Source: Camelimonas lactis (GTDB taxonomy: Bacteria; Pseudomonadota; Alphaproteobacteria; Rhizobiales; Beijerinckiaceae). From it: a DNA stretch of 64,000 nt. The stretch covers positions 1-64,000 of the forward strand of contig NZ_SLWL01000001.1 of assembly GCF_004342915.1 (NCBI RefSeq), read 5' to 3'. Shown piece by piece: positions 9,717 through 18,718 of this stretch. A program made the position numbers and the translations under genes. The notes beneath the pieces were generated by a model. The model made no database searches. It was not told the DNA's origin and saw only the letters and a list, made by a program, of their open reading frames with translations. The first letter of the stretch is position 1. Each line of letters begins with the position of its first letter.

Positions 9717-11360
9717 ATGTCCAGGGATGACATTAAAAAGGGTAATCCGGACACGTCTGGTTCCCGGAATGCGCGCGTCGACCGTCGTCAGTTGTTGATG
9801 ATGGGCACGGCGTTCGCCGCGACAGCCGGCATGCTTTCCACGGCCCAGGCGCAGGCCCAGAAGCCGTCGCCGGCGTCGCGGGGCGACGCGACGCCGGCGG
9901 GCAAGCAACCCAATATCCTGGTGCTGTGGGGCGACGATATCGGCACCTGGAACATCAGCCACAACAACCGTGGCATGATGGGTTACAGGACGCCCAATAT
10001 CGACCGCATCGCCCAGGAAGGCGTGAGCTTTACGGACTATTACGGCCAGCAAAGCTGCACCGCGGGCCGGGCGGCCTTTATCGGCGGAACCGTGCCGGTG
10101 CGGACGGGCATGACCAAGGTGGGGTTGCCTGGCGCGAAGGAAGGCTGGCAACCTGGCGATCCGACCATTGCGGCCCTGCTCAAGGACAAGGGCTACGCCA
10201 CGGGCCAGTTTGGCAAGAACCATCTGGGGGATCGTGACGAGCACCTGCCGACGCGGCACGGGTTCGACGAGTTCTTTGGCAATCTTTACCACCTCAATGC
10301 AGAAGAGGAGCCGGAGAATCCTGACTACCCGAAGGATCCGGAGTTCCGGAGGCGTTTTGGCCCGCGCGGCGTCATTCGGGCGAAAGCCGACGGCAAGATC
10401 GAGGACACCGGGCCCCTGACGCGCAAGCGCATGGAAACCGTAGATGAGGAAACATCGGCGGCGGCCATCGATTTCATCGAGCGTCAGGTGAAGGCGGACA
10501 AACCGTTCTTCTGCTGGTGGAACGCCACCCGCATGCACTTCCGCACCCACGTCAAGGCCGAGAATATCGGCAAGTCCGGTCAGGATGAGTACAGCGACGG
10601 CATGGTCGAGCACGACGCCATCGTCGGCGTCATCCTGAAGAAGCTCGATGAGCTTGGCATCGCTGACAATACGATCGTTTTTTATTCGACCGATAACGGC
10701 CCGCACTACAACACCTGGCCGGATGCCGGCACCACGCCCTTCCGCAGCGAAAAGAACTCGAACTGGGAAGGGGCCTATCGCGTGCCGGCGTTCATTCGCT
10801 GGCCCGGGAAGTTCCCCGCCAACACGACGCTCAACGGCATTGTGGCGCATGAGGACTGGATGGTGACGTTCCTGGCGGCGGCGGGCATGCCCGACGTCAA
10901 GGAGCGGCTGATGAAGGGCGATACATTCGCCGGCCGCAAATATCGGGCGCACCCCGATGGCTACAACATGCTCGACTATCTCAGCGGCAAGACAAAGCAA
11001 TCTCCCCGCAAGGAGTTCTGGTACGTCAATGATGACGGCCAGATCGTCGCGTCACGCTATGATGATTGGAAGGTTGTGTTCCTCGAAAACCGGGGCGAGG
11101 CGTTCGGCGTCTGGCGTGAGCCGTTTACCGAACTGCGCGTGCCGCTGCTGTTCCATCTGCGTCGTGATCCTTTCGAAAAGGCGCAGCACAACGCAAACGT
11201 GTACAACGACTGGTTCCTGAGCCGTGCATTTGTGGTTGTTCCGATCCAGGGAATGGCGGCAAAGTTCCTTCAGACGATGAAGGATTATCCCCCCAGCCAG
11301 TCGCCCGGCTCGTTCAACCTGACAAAGATCGAGCAGAAACTGCGGGAAGCCACCCAATAG
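9717..11360 (+). CDS. arylsulfatase, Cys-type (formylglycine-dependent), Tat-exported
   Basis: A 547-residue type I sulfatase that hydrolyses sulfate esters. I chose ATG 9717 (GGAGG six bases upstream) over the GTG at 9705. Residues ~20-46 are a twin-arginine signal (V-D-R-R-Q-L-L-M-M-G, then A-Q-A-Q-A). Metal-binding W-G-D-D-I-G follows at about residues 71-76. The sulfatase signature S-C-T-A-G-R places the catalytic Cys at 114, to be oxidised to formylglycine. N-H-L-G-D and S-T-D-N-G-P are further family motifs. The gene for the required formylglycine-generating enzyme lies two genes downstream, so substrate and maturase are co-encoded. The natural sulfate ester is unknown. Confidence 0.93.
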   Translation: MSRDDIKKGNPDTSGSRNARVDRRQLLMMGTAFAATAGMLSTAQAQAQKPSPASRGDATPAGKQPNILVLWGDDIGTWNISHNNRGMMGYRTPNIDRIAQEGVSFTDYYGQQSCTAGRAAFIGGTVPVRTGMTKVGLPGAKEGWQPGDPTIAALLKDKGYATGQFGKNHLGDRDEHLPTRHGFDEFFGNLYHLNAEEEPENPDYPKDPEFRRRFGPRGVIRAKADGKIEDTGPLTRKRMETVDEETSAAAIDFIERQVKADKPFFCWWNATRMHFRTHVKAENIGKSGQDEYSDGMVEHDAIVGVILKKLDELGIADNTIVFYSTDNGPHYNTWPDAGTTPFRSEKNSNWEGAYRVPAFIRWPGKFPANTTLNGIVAHEDWMVTFLAAAGMPDVKERLMKGDTFAGRKYRAHPDGYNMLDYLSGKTKQSPRKEFWYVNDDGQIVASRYDDWKVVFLENRGEAFGVWREPFTELRVPLLFHLRRDPFEKAQHNANVYNDWFLSRAFVVVPIQGMAAKFLQTMKDYPPSQSPGSFNLTKIEQKLREATQ

Positions 11361-11381
11361 CCGGGATGGCGGATCGCGCGG

Positions 11382-11401
11382 GGGGCCGGATGGCCGGCCC
11401 C
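11382..11401 (+). promoter_or_regulatory. perfect inverted repeat after the sulfatase gene
   Basis: GGGGCCGG, a four-base ATGG loop and CCGGCCCC form a perfect 8-bp stem 22 bases past the sulfatase stop. No T-run follows, so it is not a standard intrinsic terminator. It could be an mRNA 3'-end stabiliser or a partial transcription barrier that makes sulfatase mRNA more abundant than the downstream genes. Confidence 0.5.
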
Positions 11402-11483
11402 TCACCTTCGGATGAGCAGGCGGGGCCATGCGCCCCGACTGGCGGCGCGCGCGGGCGCGACGGGATGTCATGGGAGGCGGGGG

Positions 11484-12575
11484 ATGAGCGGTTTACGGAA
11501 ACTGTCGTTGTCGCTGGCGGTCGCCGCGCTGGTTCTCGGCGGGCTGCCCTGGGGCGCCTCCGGGGGCTCCATGCTGGCCGCGCGCGCAGAAACGGCGTCG
11601 CCGCCGGCCGCGACAAAAACATCGGATCGCATGCCGTCCGACGCCCAGGCGGCGGATCCGCTGCCGTCGTGGCGTGACGGCAGGACGAAGCAGGCGATCC
11701 TGGATTTCGTCGCCAGGGTGACGAAGCAGGGTGGGCCCGATTACGTTCCGCCAGCGGAGCGCATCGCTGTTTTTGACAATGACGGGACGCTCTGGGCCGA
11801 GAAGCCCGTATATTTCCAGGCGCAGTTCGCCCTGGATGAAATCGCCCGCAAGGCGAAGGAAAATCCGGCCCTGGCGCGGCAGGAGCCATACCGTTCGGTG
11901 CTGGCGAAGGACCTGAAGGCCCTCGCGGCGGACAACCACAAGGGGTTGTTGCAAGCGCTCGCCGTCACCCACGCCAACATGACGACGGAAGAATTCGCCA
12001 GCCGCGTCCAGAACTGGCTGAAGACGGCCCGGCACCCGGTTACGAAACGCCCCTATACGGAGATGGTTTACCAGCCGCAGCTGGAGCTGCTGGCCCTGCT
12101 GGACAAGGCCGGCTTTCGCACATTCATCGTCTCTGGCGGCGGCGTGGAGTTCATGCGGGCATTCGCGGACAAGGTGTATGGCGTGCCGCCGGAGCGGGTG
12201 GTCGGATCATCCGGCGTGGTGACGTTCCGCATGGGCAAGAACGGCAAGCCGGAGCTGTACAAGACCGCGAAGGTGGAGTTCGTTGACGACGGGCCAGGCA
12301 AGCCCGTGGGCATCAACCGCTTCATCGGCCGCAGACCCATCCTCGCCTTTGGCAACTCCGACGGCGATTTGCAGATGTTGCAGTATGTGACCGGCGGCCC
12401 CGGTCCGCGTCTTGGTCTGCTCGTTCATCATACGGATGGCGCGCGCGAATGGGCGTATGATCGCAAGTCCCCGGTGGGCAGGCTGGACAAGGCGCTCGAT
12501 GAAGCCCCGGCGCGGGGCTGGACCGTGGTGGACATGAAGCAGGACTGGAAAGAAGTTTATCCGCCGGCGCCCTGA
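11484..12575 (+). CDS. exported HAD-superfamily phosphatase
   Basis: A 363-residue protein. ATG 11484 is preceded by GGGAGGCGGGGG and begins a signal peptide (S-L-A-V-A-A-L-V-L-G-G, cleavage near A-R-A). HAD motif I is F-D-N-D-G-T-L-W with nucleophile Asp98 and acid Asp100. Motif II is I-V-S-G-G-G and motif IV is A-F-G-N-S-D-G-D. This is the phosphoserine-phosphatase-like branch, and the substrate is not evident. It sits between the sulfatase (123 bp upstream) and FGE (18 bp downstream), so it may act on the same phosphorylated or sulfated material in the periplasm. Confidence 0.85.
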   Translation: MSGLRKLSLSLAVAALVLGGLPWGASGGSMLAARAETASPPAATKTSDRMPSDAQAADPLPSWRDGRTKQAILDFVARVTKQGGPDYVPPAERIAVFDNDGTLWAEKPVYFQAQFALDEIARKAKENPALARQEPYRSVLAKDLKALAADNHKGLLQALAVTHANMTTEEFASRVQNWLKTARHPVTKRPYTEMVYQPQLELLALLDKAGFRTFIVSGGGVEFMRAFADKVYGVPPERVVGSSGVVTFRMGKNGKPELYKTAKVEFVDDGPGKPVGINRFIGRRPILAFGNSDGDLQMLQYVTGGPGPRLGLLVHHTDGAREWAYDRKSPVGRLDKALDEAPARGWTVVDMKQDWKEVYPPAP

Positions 12576-12593
12576 TCAGGCGGGCGTCCGCCC

Positions 12594-13577
12594 ATGCGGT
12601 TCGGGATGGAAACGTTGATGACACATGTGAGCAAACTGCCTGGGCGTTCACTGACGGACGGCATGGTCCATGTTCCTGGCGGCGCCTTCCGCATGGGCTC
12701 CGACAATCACTATCCCGAGGAGGCGCCAAGCCACCGGGTCGTGGTGGATCCGTTCTGGATCGACGCCACGCCGGTCACCAACCGGCAATTCCGCGCGTTC
12801 GTCGCGGCGACGGGCCATGTCACCGTCGCCGAGGTCGCGCCAGACCCCAGGGATTACCCGGGCGCGCTGCCGCACATGTTGCGGGCGGGGTCGCTGATCT
12901 TCAATCCGCCGGGTGGTCCGGTGGACCTGCGCGACTGGTCGCAATGGTGGAAATTCCAGTTCGGCGCCACATGGCGCAAACCCTATGGCGCGGGCTCGTC
13001 CATCAAGGGGCTTGATGACCATCCGGTGGTGCACGTGGCCTATGCGGATGCGCTGGCCTATGCGGCCTGGGCGGGCAAGGACCTGCCGACGGAGGCGGAG
13101 TGGGAGTTCGCCGCCTGGGGCGGGCGGGAAGGCAGCGAATTCGCCTGGGGCGATGAGCTGACGCCGGACGGGCGGCACATGGCCAACACCTGGCAGGGCG
13201 CGTTTCCGCACGAGAACACGAAGGAAGACGGCTTTGCCCGCACCTCGCCGGTGGGCGCGTTCCCCGCCAATGGCTATGGCCTCTACGACATGATCGGCAA
13301 TGTCTGGGAGTGGACGGCGGACTTCTGGTCGGCGCGCCACGCCGGCGACGCGCCCAAGGCGTGTTGCGTGCCGCAGAACCCGCGCGGCGGGCCAGAGAGC
13401 GACAGCTATGATCCGGGCCAGCCGGCGATCCGTATCCCGCGCCGGGTGCTGAAGGGTGGTTCGCACCTGTGCGCGCCGAACTATTGCCGCCGCTATCGTC
13501 CCGCCGCCCGGCACGCCGAGCCGGTGGACACATCGACAAGCCACGTTGGCTTCCGCTGCGTCATTCGGGCGCCATGA
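12594..13577 (+). CDS. formylglycine-generating enzyme (SUMF1/FGE family)
   Basis: A 327-residue cytoplasmic enzyme that oxidises the sulfatase Cys to formylglycine with O2. It opens with the family motif V-P-G-G-A-F-R-M-G-S-D and contains P-T-E-A-E-W-E-F-A-A-W-G-G and G-N-V-W-E-W-T. Near the end is G-G-S-H-L-C-A-P-N-Y-C-R-R-Y-R, which places the two copper-binding active-site cysteines at 293 and 298, matching the C-x4-C of functional FGEs rather than of non-catalytic relatives. No signal peptide is seen, fitting modification before Tat export of the neighbouring sulfatase. Starts at 12606 or 12618 are possible alternatives. Confidence 0.92.
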   Translation: MRFGMETLMTHVSKLPGRSLTDGMVHVPGGAFRMGSDNHYPEEAPSHRVVVDPFWIDATPVTNRQFRAFVAATGHVTVAEVAPDPRDYPGALPHMLRAGSLIFNPPGGPVDLRDWSQWWKFQFGATWRKPYGAGSSIKGLDDHPVVHVAYADALAYAAWAGKDLPTEAEWEFAAWGGREGSEFAWGDELTPDGRHMANTWQGAFPHENTKEDGFARTSPVGAFPANGYGLYDMIGNVWEWTADFWSARHAGDAPKACCVPQNPRGGPESDSYDPGQPAIRIPRRVLKGGSHLCAPNYCRRYRPAARHAEPVDTSTSHVGFRCVIRAP

Positions 13578-13599
13578 CAAAAAATGGGGGAGACAGCGC

Positions 13600-14580
13600 A
13601 TGGACGAGGCCGCGACAGCACCGCGTGACGCCATCGCCGACCTGCGGACGCGCATGTGCGCCGACATCATTGGCCAGGAGGCGGTGGTGGAGCGCATCAT
13701 CATCGCGCTGCTGGCCAACGGCAATGTTCTGCTGGAAGGCTTGCCCGGTCTTGCCAAGACGCGGGCGATCAAGAGCCTGTCGCGACATCTGGAGTCGGAT
13801 TTCAGCCGCATCCAGTTCACACCGGACCTGCTGCCATCCGATGTGACCGGCGGCGAAATCCTGCGGCCGGACGGGCAGTTTGAATTCCGGCGCGGCCCGG
13901 TGTTCGGCAATCTGGTGCTGGCCGACGAGATCAATCGCGCGCCGCCAAAGGTGCAGTCGGCCCTGCTGGAGGCGATGGAGGAGCGGCAGGTGACTGTCTC
14001 CGGCAAGCGCTACGACCTGCCGCCGCTGTTCATGGTGCTGGCCACCCAGAACCCCATCGAGCAGGAGGGCACCTATCCGCTGCCAGAAGCGCAGATGGAC
14101 CGGTTTTTGATGCATGTGCGCATCGATTATCCATCTGACGCCGATGAGGCCAAAGTGATGCGTCTCGTCCGGGCGGAAAGCGCCACGGGAGCGGCGGCCG
14201 TTGCGTCGCCTCCGCCGGTTCCGCAGCAGGCGGTGTTCGACGCCCGCGCCGGCATCGACCAGGTGACGGTGCGCGACGTGGTGGAGAGCTACATGGTGGC
14301 GCTGGTGGCGGCCACCCGCCGCCCGGCCAGCTTCAGCGAGCAGCTCGGCAAATGGATCGCCATCGGGGCCAGTCCGCGTGGGACCCTGGCGCTGGACCGC
14401 TGCGCCCGCACATACGCCTGGCTGCAGGGGCGGGACTACGTGACGCCGGAAGACGTGCAGGCCATCGCCCACGACTGCCTGCGCCACCGGGTGTCGCTGA
14501 GCTACGAGGCGGGCGCCGACGGGGTTGGCGTCGACGCCGTGCTGGACGAGGTGCTGAAGCAGGTGGCGGTCGCGATCTGA
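13600..14580 (+). CDS. MoxR-family AAA+ ATPase
   Basis: A 326-residue ATPase. ATG 13600 is preceded by GGGGGAGAC, 22 bp after FGE. The P-loop is the MoxR form G-L-P-G-L-A-K-T. The Walker B/DEIN segment is L-A-D-E-I-N-R-A-P-P-K, and the pore region is E-E-R-Q-V-T-V. MoxR ATPases pair with VWA proteins to assemble or activate other proteins, often by metal insertion (MoxR, CoxD and NorQ are studied cases). Here it heads the DUF58/VWA/BatD block and lies directly after FGE, so the client may be the sulfatase or a cell-envelope complex. That is inference. Confidence 0.93.
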   Translation: MDEAATAPRDAIADLRTRMCADIIGQEAVVERIIIALLANGNVLLEGLPGLAKTRAIKSLSRHLESDFSRIQFTPDLLPSDVTGGEILRPDGQFEFRRGPVFGNLVLADEINRAPPKVQSALLEAMEERQVTVSGKRYDLPPLFMVLATQNPIEQEGTYPLPEAQMDRFLMHVRIDYPSDADEAKVMRLVRAESATGAAAVASPPPVPQQAVFDARAGIDQVTVRDVVESYMVALVAATRRPASFSEQLGKWIAIGASPRGTLALDRCARTYAWLQGRDYVTPEDVQAIAHDCLRHRVSLSYEAGADGVGVDAVLDEVLKQVAVAI

Positions 14581-14618
14581 TCTCGCGGCCCGACCTGGAC
14601 GATGAACGGGGGCAGGCC

Positions 14619-15629
14619 ATGGCCCGGGTGCGCGAAAAGACTGGCGGGAAACCCGTGAAGGCCGATGTGGGCGCCCGCGCCTTCATCACGCTGGAGGAGT
14701 TGCTGCGCCTGAAGCATCGGGCGCGTGGCTTCAGTTTTCTGCCGCGCCAGCCGGTGCACAGCCTGCTGGCCGGCCGGCACGCCTCGCGCCTGCGCGGGCG
14801 CGGCCTGAATTTCGAGGAGCTGCGTCATTACTTCGAGGGCGATGACGTGCGCGCCATCGACTGGCGGGCGACGGCCAGGCTGGGCTCGCCCCACGTCCGC
14901 GTTTATTCGGAGGAGCGCGACCGCCCGGTTATCCTGGTTGTCGACCAGCGCAGCGCCATGTTCTTTGGCAGCCGGCGGGCGATGAAATCCGTCACGGCGG
15001 CCGAGGCGGCGGCGCTGGCGGCCTGGCGCGTGACCTCACTCGGCGACCGGGTCGGCGCCATTGTGTTTGGCGATACGGAAACCGTTTCGATCCGGCCGCG
15101 CGCCCGGGATCAGGGCGTCCTGCGCATTCTCGGGGAGATTGTCCGGCAAAACGCGGCGCTCGCCGGGTCCGCGCGCGCGGACGGCGACGGCGCCCGCCTC
15201 AATGACGCCCTGGCGGCGGCGGCGCGGATGACGGCGCATGACGGACTTGTCTGCCTGGTGTCGGACATGTCCGGGGCTGACGCGACGACGCGCCAGCTGG
15301 TGTCCCGCCTTGGCGTCCACAATGACGTCATCGCCATGTTCATCTCCGATCCGCTGGAGCAGGATCTGCCGGACACCGGTTTCACCACCTTCAGTTCCGG
15401 CGATGCGCGCATCGGGGTGGATCTCTCATCAGCGTCCCTGCGCCAGCGTTTTTCAGACCAGCGAACCGCCTGGCGCGCCAGTCTCGCCGCCTTGTCGCGG
15501 CGGCGGGCCATCCCGGTGCTGCCCCTGTCGACGGCGCGGGACGTGGCGGTGCAGTTGCGTGAACTGATCGGCCGGCGCATGGACCAGGGACGGGCGGGCG
15601 GCGCCAGGATTGGGGGGCCAGCGCCATGA
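14619..15629 (+). CDS. DUF58 domain protein
   Basis: A 336-residue protein with ATG 14619 behind GGGGGCAGGCC. The DUF58 core is clear in G-D-D-V-R-A-I-D-W-R-A-T-A-R and R-V-Y-S-E-E-R-D-R-P-V, followed by a VWA-like fold with V-V-D-Q-R-S-A-M-F-F, in which the MIDAS-like D-x-R-S-A is present. DUF58 proteins almost always lie next to moxR and are thought to be its adaptor. No membrane helices are seen, unlike many DUF58 members. Its stop overlaps the next start by four bases, implying translational coupling. Confidence 0.9.
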   Translation: MARVREKTGGKPVKADVGARAFITLEELLRLKHRARGFSFLPRQPVHSLLAGRHASRLRGRGLNFEELRHYFEGDDVRAIDWRATARLGSPHVRVYSEERDRPVILVVDQRSAMFFGSRRAMKSVTAAEAAALAAWRVTSLGDRVGAIVFGDTETVSIRPRARDQGVLRILGEIVRQNAALAGSARADGDGARLNDALAAAARMTAHDGLVCLVSDMSGADATTRQLVSRLGVHNDVIAMFISDPLEQDLPDTGFTTFSSGDARIGVDLSSASLRQRFSDQRTAWRASLAALSRRRAIPVLPLSTARDVAVQLRELIGRRMDQGRAGGARIGGPAP

Positions 15630-16144
15630 CCGCCAATCCCGCTGATCTTGCCAATCTCGCCGATATCGTCCTGACGGCGCCGCCGCCCTGGTGGCCGCCG
15701 GCCCCCGGCGTCTGGATCGTGGCCGGAGCGCTGGTCGCGGCGTTGGCCGTGGCGCTGTGGCGCTGCCTGCGCCGATACCAGGCCAACGCCTTTCTCCGTC
15801 GCGCCGCCGTCGAGCTGGACGCTGTCGCGGCGCGAAGCTGGCCGGACGCCGCCGCCATGGAAACGGCGGTGTCCAGCATCCTGAAGCGGGTCGCCCTCGT
15901 TGCTTACGGGCGCGGGCAGGTGGCGGAGCTGACCGGCGCGGCATGGATGGAATTTCTGGCGCGAACCACGCCGGCAGGGCGCGCGCCGCCCAGGTTCACG
16001 GCTCCGCTGCCGCCCCCCGGGGACAAGCCGGATTCCGTCGGTGCGCCCGTGGACGGGAAGGGGGCGCCTGTCGCCGCGGCGCGGGGCTGGCTGCACGCCC
16101 GCAAGGCGCGCAAATCCCGCCTGGCTGGAAAGGAGGAGGCCTGA
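15626..16144 (+). CDS. DUF4381 domain membrane protein
   Basis: A 172-residue protein whose ATG overlaps the DUF58 stop (ATGA). P-P-P-W-W-P-P-A-P-G precedes one transmembrane helix (about residues 29-47), then a short soluble domain with A-W-M-E-F-L. DUF4381 proteins occur in MoxR/Bat clusters between DUF58 and the first VWA gene, exactly as here. The molecular role is unknown. The last ~50 residues are Pro/Lys/Arg-rich and probably disordered. Confidence 0.82.
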   Translation: MTANPADLANLADIVLTAPPPWWPPAPGVWIVAGALVAALAVALWRCLRRYQANAFLRRAAVELDAVAARSWPDAAAMETAVSSILKRVALVAYGRGQVAELTGAAWMEFLARTTPAGRAPPRFTAPLPPPGDKPDSVGAPVDGKGAPVAAARGWLHARKARKSRLAGKEEA

Positions 16145-16146
16145 GC

Positions 16147-17154
16147 ATGCTGTCCTTTCTCCATCCGTGGTTCGCCCTGCTGGCGCCGGCGCCCTTGCTG
16201 GTGTGGCTGGCGCTGCCGCCCTACGTTTCGGCGCGCTCCGGCTTGCGGGCGCCGTTTGTGCAGCGGCTGGCGCGCCTCACCGGTCAGGAGCCGCACCTGG
16301 GCGGCGCCGTCACCCGCCGCGCCCTCGGCCCATTGCTGGCGCTTGTCCTGATCTGGCTGCTGAACGTCGCGGCGCTGGCCCGGCCCCAGTGGATCGAGCC
16401 GCCGCTGCGTCGCGAACAGCCGACCCGCGACCTGTTGCTGCTGGTCGATCTTTCCGGCTCCATGGACACCCGCGACTTCACCGACGCCGCCGGCAGGACG
16501 GTCGACCGGCTGACCGCCGTGAAGCAGGTGCTGGATGGTTTCCTTGCCCGCCGCAAGGGTGACCGGGTTGGCGTGGTGGTGTTTGGCGACGCGCCGTTCA
16601 CCCTCGTTCCCTTCACCACGGATCTCGATCTCAGCCGCACCATGCTGGGTGACGTCGCCGTCGGCATGGCGGGGCCGCGCACGGCGCTTGGCGACGCCAT
16701 CGGCCTTGGCGTCAACCTGTTCGCCAACAGCGCCGCGAAGGCGCGCACCATCATCGCGCTGACCGACGGCAACGACACCGTGAGCAGCGTTCCGCCCGTC
16801 GAGGCGGCGCGGGTGGCCAGGGACCGGGGCATCGTCATCCACACGGTCGCCGTGGGCGATCCGCAGGCGGCGGGGGAGGACAAGCTTGATGAGGCGGCCC
16901 TGAAGGAGGTGGCCTCGACCACCGGCGGCGGCTTCTACCGCGCCATGGACCGGGACGGCCTGCAACAGATTTATGACCGGCTCGACGCCATCGAAACCAG
17001 GCGGATCGACATCGTCAGTTTCCGCCCGCGCCGTGATATTTACTGGATGCCGCTGGCCGCAGCTTTGGTGATCGGCATCGTTTCCCAGGCCCTGATGCTG
17101 CTGGCGCGCCGGCGACGCCCCGCGTCCCCCGCGGCGGCGGAGGCGGCGTCATGA
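16147..17154 (+). CDS. VWA domain membrane protein (BatA-like)
   Basis: A 335-residue protein starting two bases after the DUF4381 stop. Two N-terminal hydrophobic helices (W-F-A-L-L-A-P-A-P-L-L and L-L-A-L-V-L-I-W-L-L) precede a VWA domain. The metal-ion-dependent adhesion site is intact: D101-L-S-G-S, a Thr in G-P-R-T-A-L-G-D, and T-D-G-N-D. A final helix (Y-W-M-P-L-A-A-A-L-V-I-G-I) anchors the C-terminus. VWA proteins of this kind bind client proteins through Mg2+ and work with MoxR. Confidence 0.9.
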   Translation: MLSFLHPWFALLAPAPLLVWLALPPYVSARSGLRAPFVQRLARLTGQEPHLGGAVTRRALGPLLALVLIWLLNVAALARPQWIEPPLRREQPTRDLLLLVDLSGSMDTRDFTDAAGRTVDRLTAVKQVLDGFLARRKGDRVGVVVFGDAPFTLVPFTTDLDLSRTMLGDVAVGMAGPRTALGDAIGLGVNLFANSAAKARTIIALTDGNDTVSSVPPVEAARVARDRGIVIHTVAVGDPQAAGEDKLDEAALKEVASTTGGGFYRAMDRDGLQQIYDRLDAIETRRIDIVSFRPRRDIYWMPLAAALVIGIVSQALMLLARRRRPASPAAAEAAS

Positions 17155-18053
17155 TGGCCGCCCTGTCGGACTTCCACTTCATGCGGCCGCTGTGGCTGCT
17201 GGCGATCCTGCCGGCCATTGCCGTCTGGCTGGCCTGGCGGCGCATGGGCGATCCCGCCTGGCGGTGGCGCGGGGTGATCGATCCTGAGCTGCTGCCGCAT
17301 CTGATTGTCGGCGCCGACCGTCGCGCCCGCATGGGGCCGGTGGCATGGGGGCTGGTCGCCAGCGTGATCACGGCCGTCGCCGTGGCGGGCCCCGTATGGC
17401 GCCGCGCGCCGTCACCCTTCGCCGAGGCCAGGCCGCCGGCGGTCGTGGTGCTGAAGGCGACCCCGTCGATGCAGGAGGACGATCTGGCGCCAACCCGGCT
17501 GGATCGCGCCCTGCAGAAGCTCTCGGACATCCTGGCGGCGCGCGAGGGCGCGGCCACGGGTCTGGTCGCCTATGCGGGCTCGGCCCACCTGGTGCTGCCG
17601 CCAACCGCCGACAGCGCCGTGGTGCTGGACATGGCGAAAGCCATCTCGCCGCAGATCATGCCGAAGGAAGGCGATGATCTCACCGCCGCCCTGGCCCTCG
17701 CCAGTCGCGCCCTCGCCGGGACGCCGGATGGCGGGTCCATCCTGGTGCTGGCCGATGAAATTCCCGCCCGGACCGCCGCTGTCGGCGCGCCGGTCACGGT
17801 GCTCGCCCTGCGCCCGCCAGGCCGGGACATGCAGGATATGGATGAGGCGGCGCGCGCAGCGGGCGCGCGCCTTGTTCCGCTGACGATCGATCAGGGGGAC
17901 GTCGCCACGGTGGTTCGCGCCCTGGACGCCGGCGACACGGCGCGCGCCGCGCCAGGGGAGGGCGAACGCTGGCGCGAGGATGGCTACTGGCTGGCTTTCC
18001 CCCTGGCGTTGCTGGCCCTGTTGTGGTTCCGCCGGGGATGGGTGCTGTCATGA
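17151..18053 (+). CDS. second VWA-like membrane protein (BatB-like) with degenerate MIDAS
   Basis: A 300-residue protein overlapping the previous stop by ATGA. It has helices near 13-30, 63-80 and at the C-terminus (W-L-A-F-P-L-A-L-L-A-L-L-W-F). The fold follows BatB, with R-L-D-R-A-L-Q-K-L-S-D and V-A-Y-A-G-S-A-H. The MIDAS motif is changed: where D-x-S-x-S is expected it reads K102-A-T-P-S, so the metal-coordinating Asp is lost. I recall that a related Thr-Pro-Ser variant occurs in some proteobacterial homologues, so this is probably a structural partner of the upstream metal-binding VWA protein. Confidence 0.85.
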   Translation: MMAALSDFHFMRPLWLLAILPAIAVWLAWRRMGDPAWRWRGVIDPELLPHLIVGADRRARMGPVAWGLVASVITAVAVAGPVWRRAPSPFAEARPPAVVVLKATPSMQEDDLAPTRLDRALQKLSDILAAREGAATGLVAYAGSAHLVLPPTADSAVVLDMAKAISPQIMPKEGDDLTAALALASRALAGTPDGGSILVLADEIPARTAAVGAPVTVLALRPPGRDMQDMDEAARAAGARLVPLTIDQGDVATVVRALDAGDTARAAPGEGERWREDGYWLAFPLALLALLWFRRGWVLS

Positions 18054-18718
18054 AGCGTCTGGCGGCCCTCGCGGCGCGGCTGGCGTCCGCTCCCTATCTG
18101 TGCGTCCTTCTGGCGATGGCGGCGGGTTTGCTGGTCGCGGGCTGGCGCATGGGCTGGCGCGACCTGTGGCTGTGGCCGGACCAGCGCGGCCGCCTGCTGC
18201 TGCGCGAAAACCGGCCGGCGGAGGCGGCGGCGGCGTTTCGCGATCCGTTCTGGCGCGGCGTCGCGCTTTATCGCAGCGGCGATTTCAAGGGCGCAGCGCA
18301 GGCGTTCGCCACGCCGCAAACGCCAGAGAGCTTTTTCAATCGCGGCGACGCCCAGGTGCTGCTCGGCCAGTATGACGACGCGGTGAAAAGTTTTGACCGG
18401 GCGCTGGGCCTGCGGCCAGACTGGCCGGAGGCGCGGCGCAACCGCGATATCGCCCTGGCCCGCGCCGCCTTGCGCAAGACGGAAGGCGGCGAGATGGACC
18501 AGACGGATTCGAAGCCGGACGAGGTCGTCTACGACAAGAATCGCAAGGGCGGGGAGGAAACGCCGGCGGAGCCGGGCCAGCAGATGTCGGATCAGGCGGT
18601 GCAGGCCCTGTGGCTGAAACGCGTCCAGACCAGGCCCGCCGACTTTTTGCGGGCGCGGTTCGCCTGGCAGCTCAGCGAACAGAACGAAAATGGCGCGGCG
18701 GATGGAGGCGCGAAATGA
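18050..18718 (+). CDS. TPR protein (BatC-like)
   Basis: A 222-residue protein, ATG overlapping the previous stop (ATGA at 18050-18053). One N-terminal membrane helix (L-C-V-L-L-A-M-A-A-G-L-L-V-A) is followed by tetratricopeptide units, best seen as F-F-N-R-G-D-A-Q-V-L-L-G-Q-Y-D-D-A and F-D-R-A-L-G-L-R-P-D-W-P-E-A. The C-terminus is charged and low in structure (E-T-P-A-E-P-G-Q-Q). BatC-type TPR proteins sit between the VWA and BatD genes and likely scaffold the complex on the periplasmic face. Confidence 0.87.
   Translation: MKRLAALAARLASAPYLCVLLAMAAGLLVAGWRMGWRDLWLWPDQRGRLLLRENRPAEAAAAFRDPFWRGVALYRSGDFKGAAQAFATPQTPESFFNRGDAQVLLGQYDDAVKSFDRALGLRPDWPEARRNRDIALARAALRKTEGGEMDQTDSKPDEVVYDKNRKGGEETPAEPGQQMSDQAVQALWLKRVQTRPADFLRARFAWQLSEQNENGAADGGAK

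Noticed and set aside
9621-11000. Minus-strand frame of 459 codons opposite the sulfatase
   Set aside because: It mirrors the sulfatase gene. Composition is shadow-like.
12648-14487. Long minus-strand frames opposite FGE and MoxR
   Set aside because: Both plus-strand proteins have full motif sets. The mirrored frames have none.
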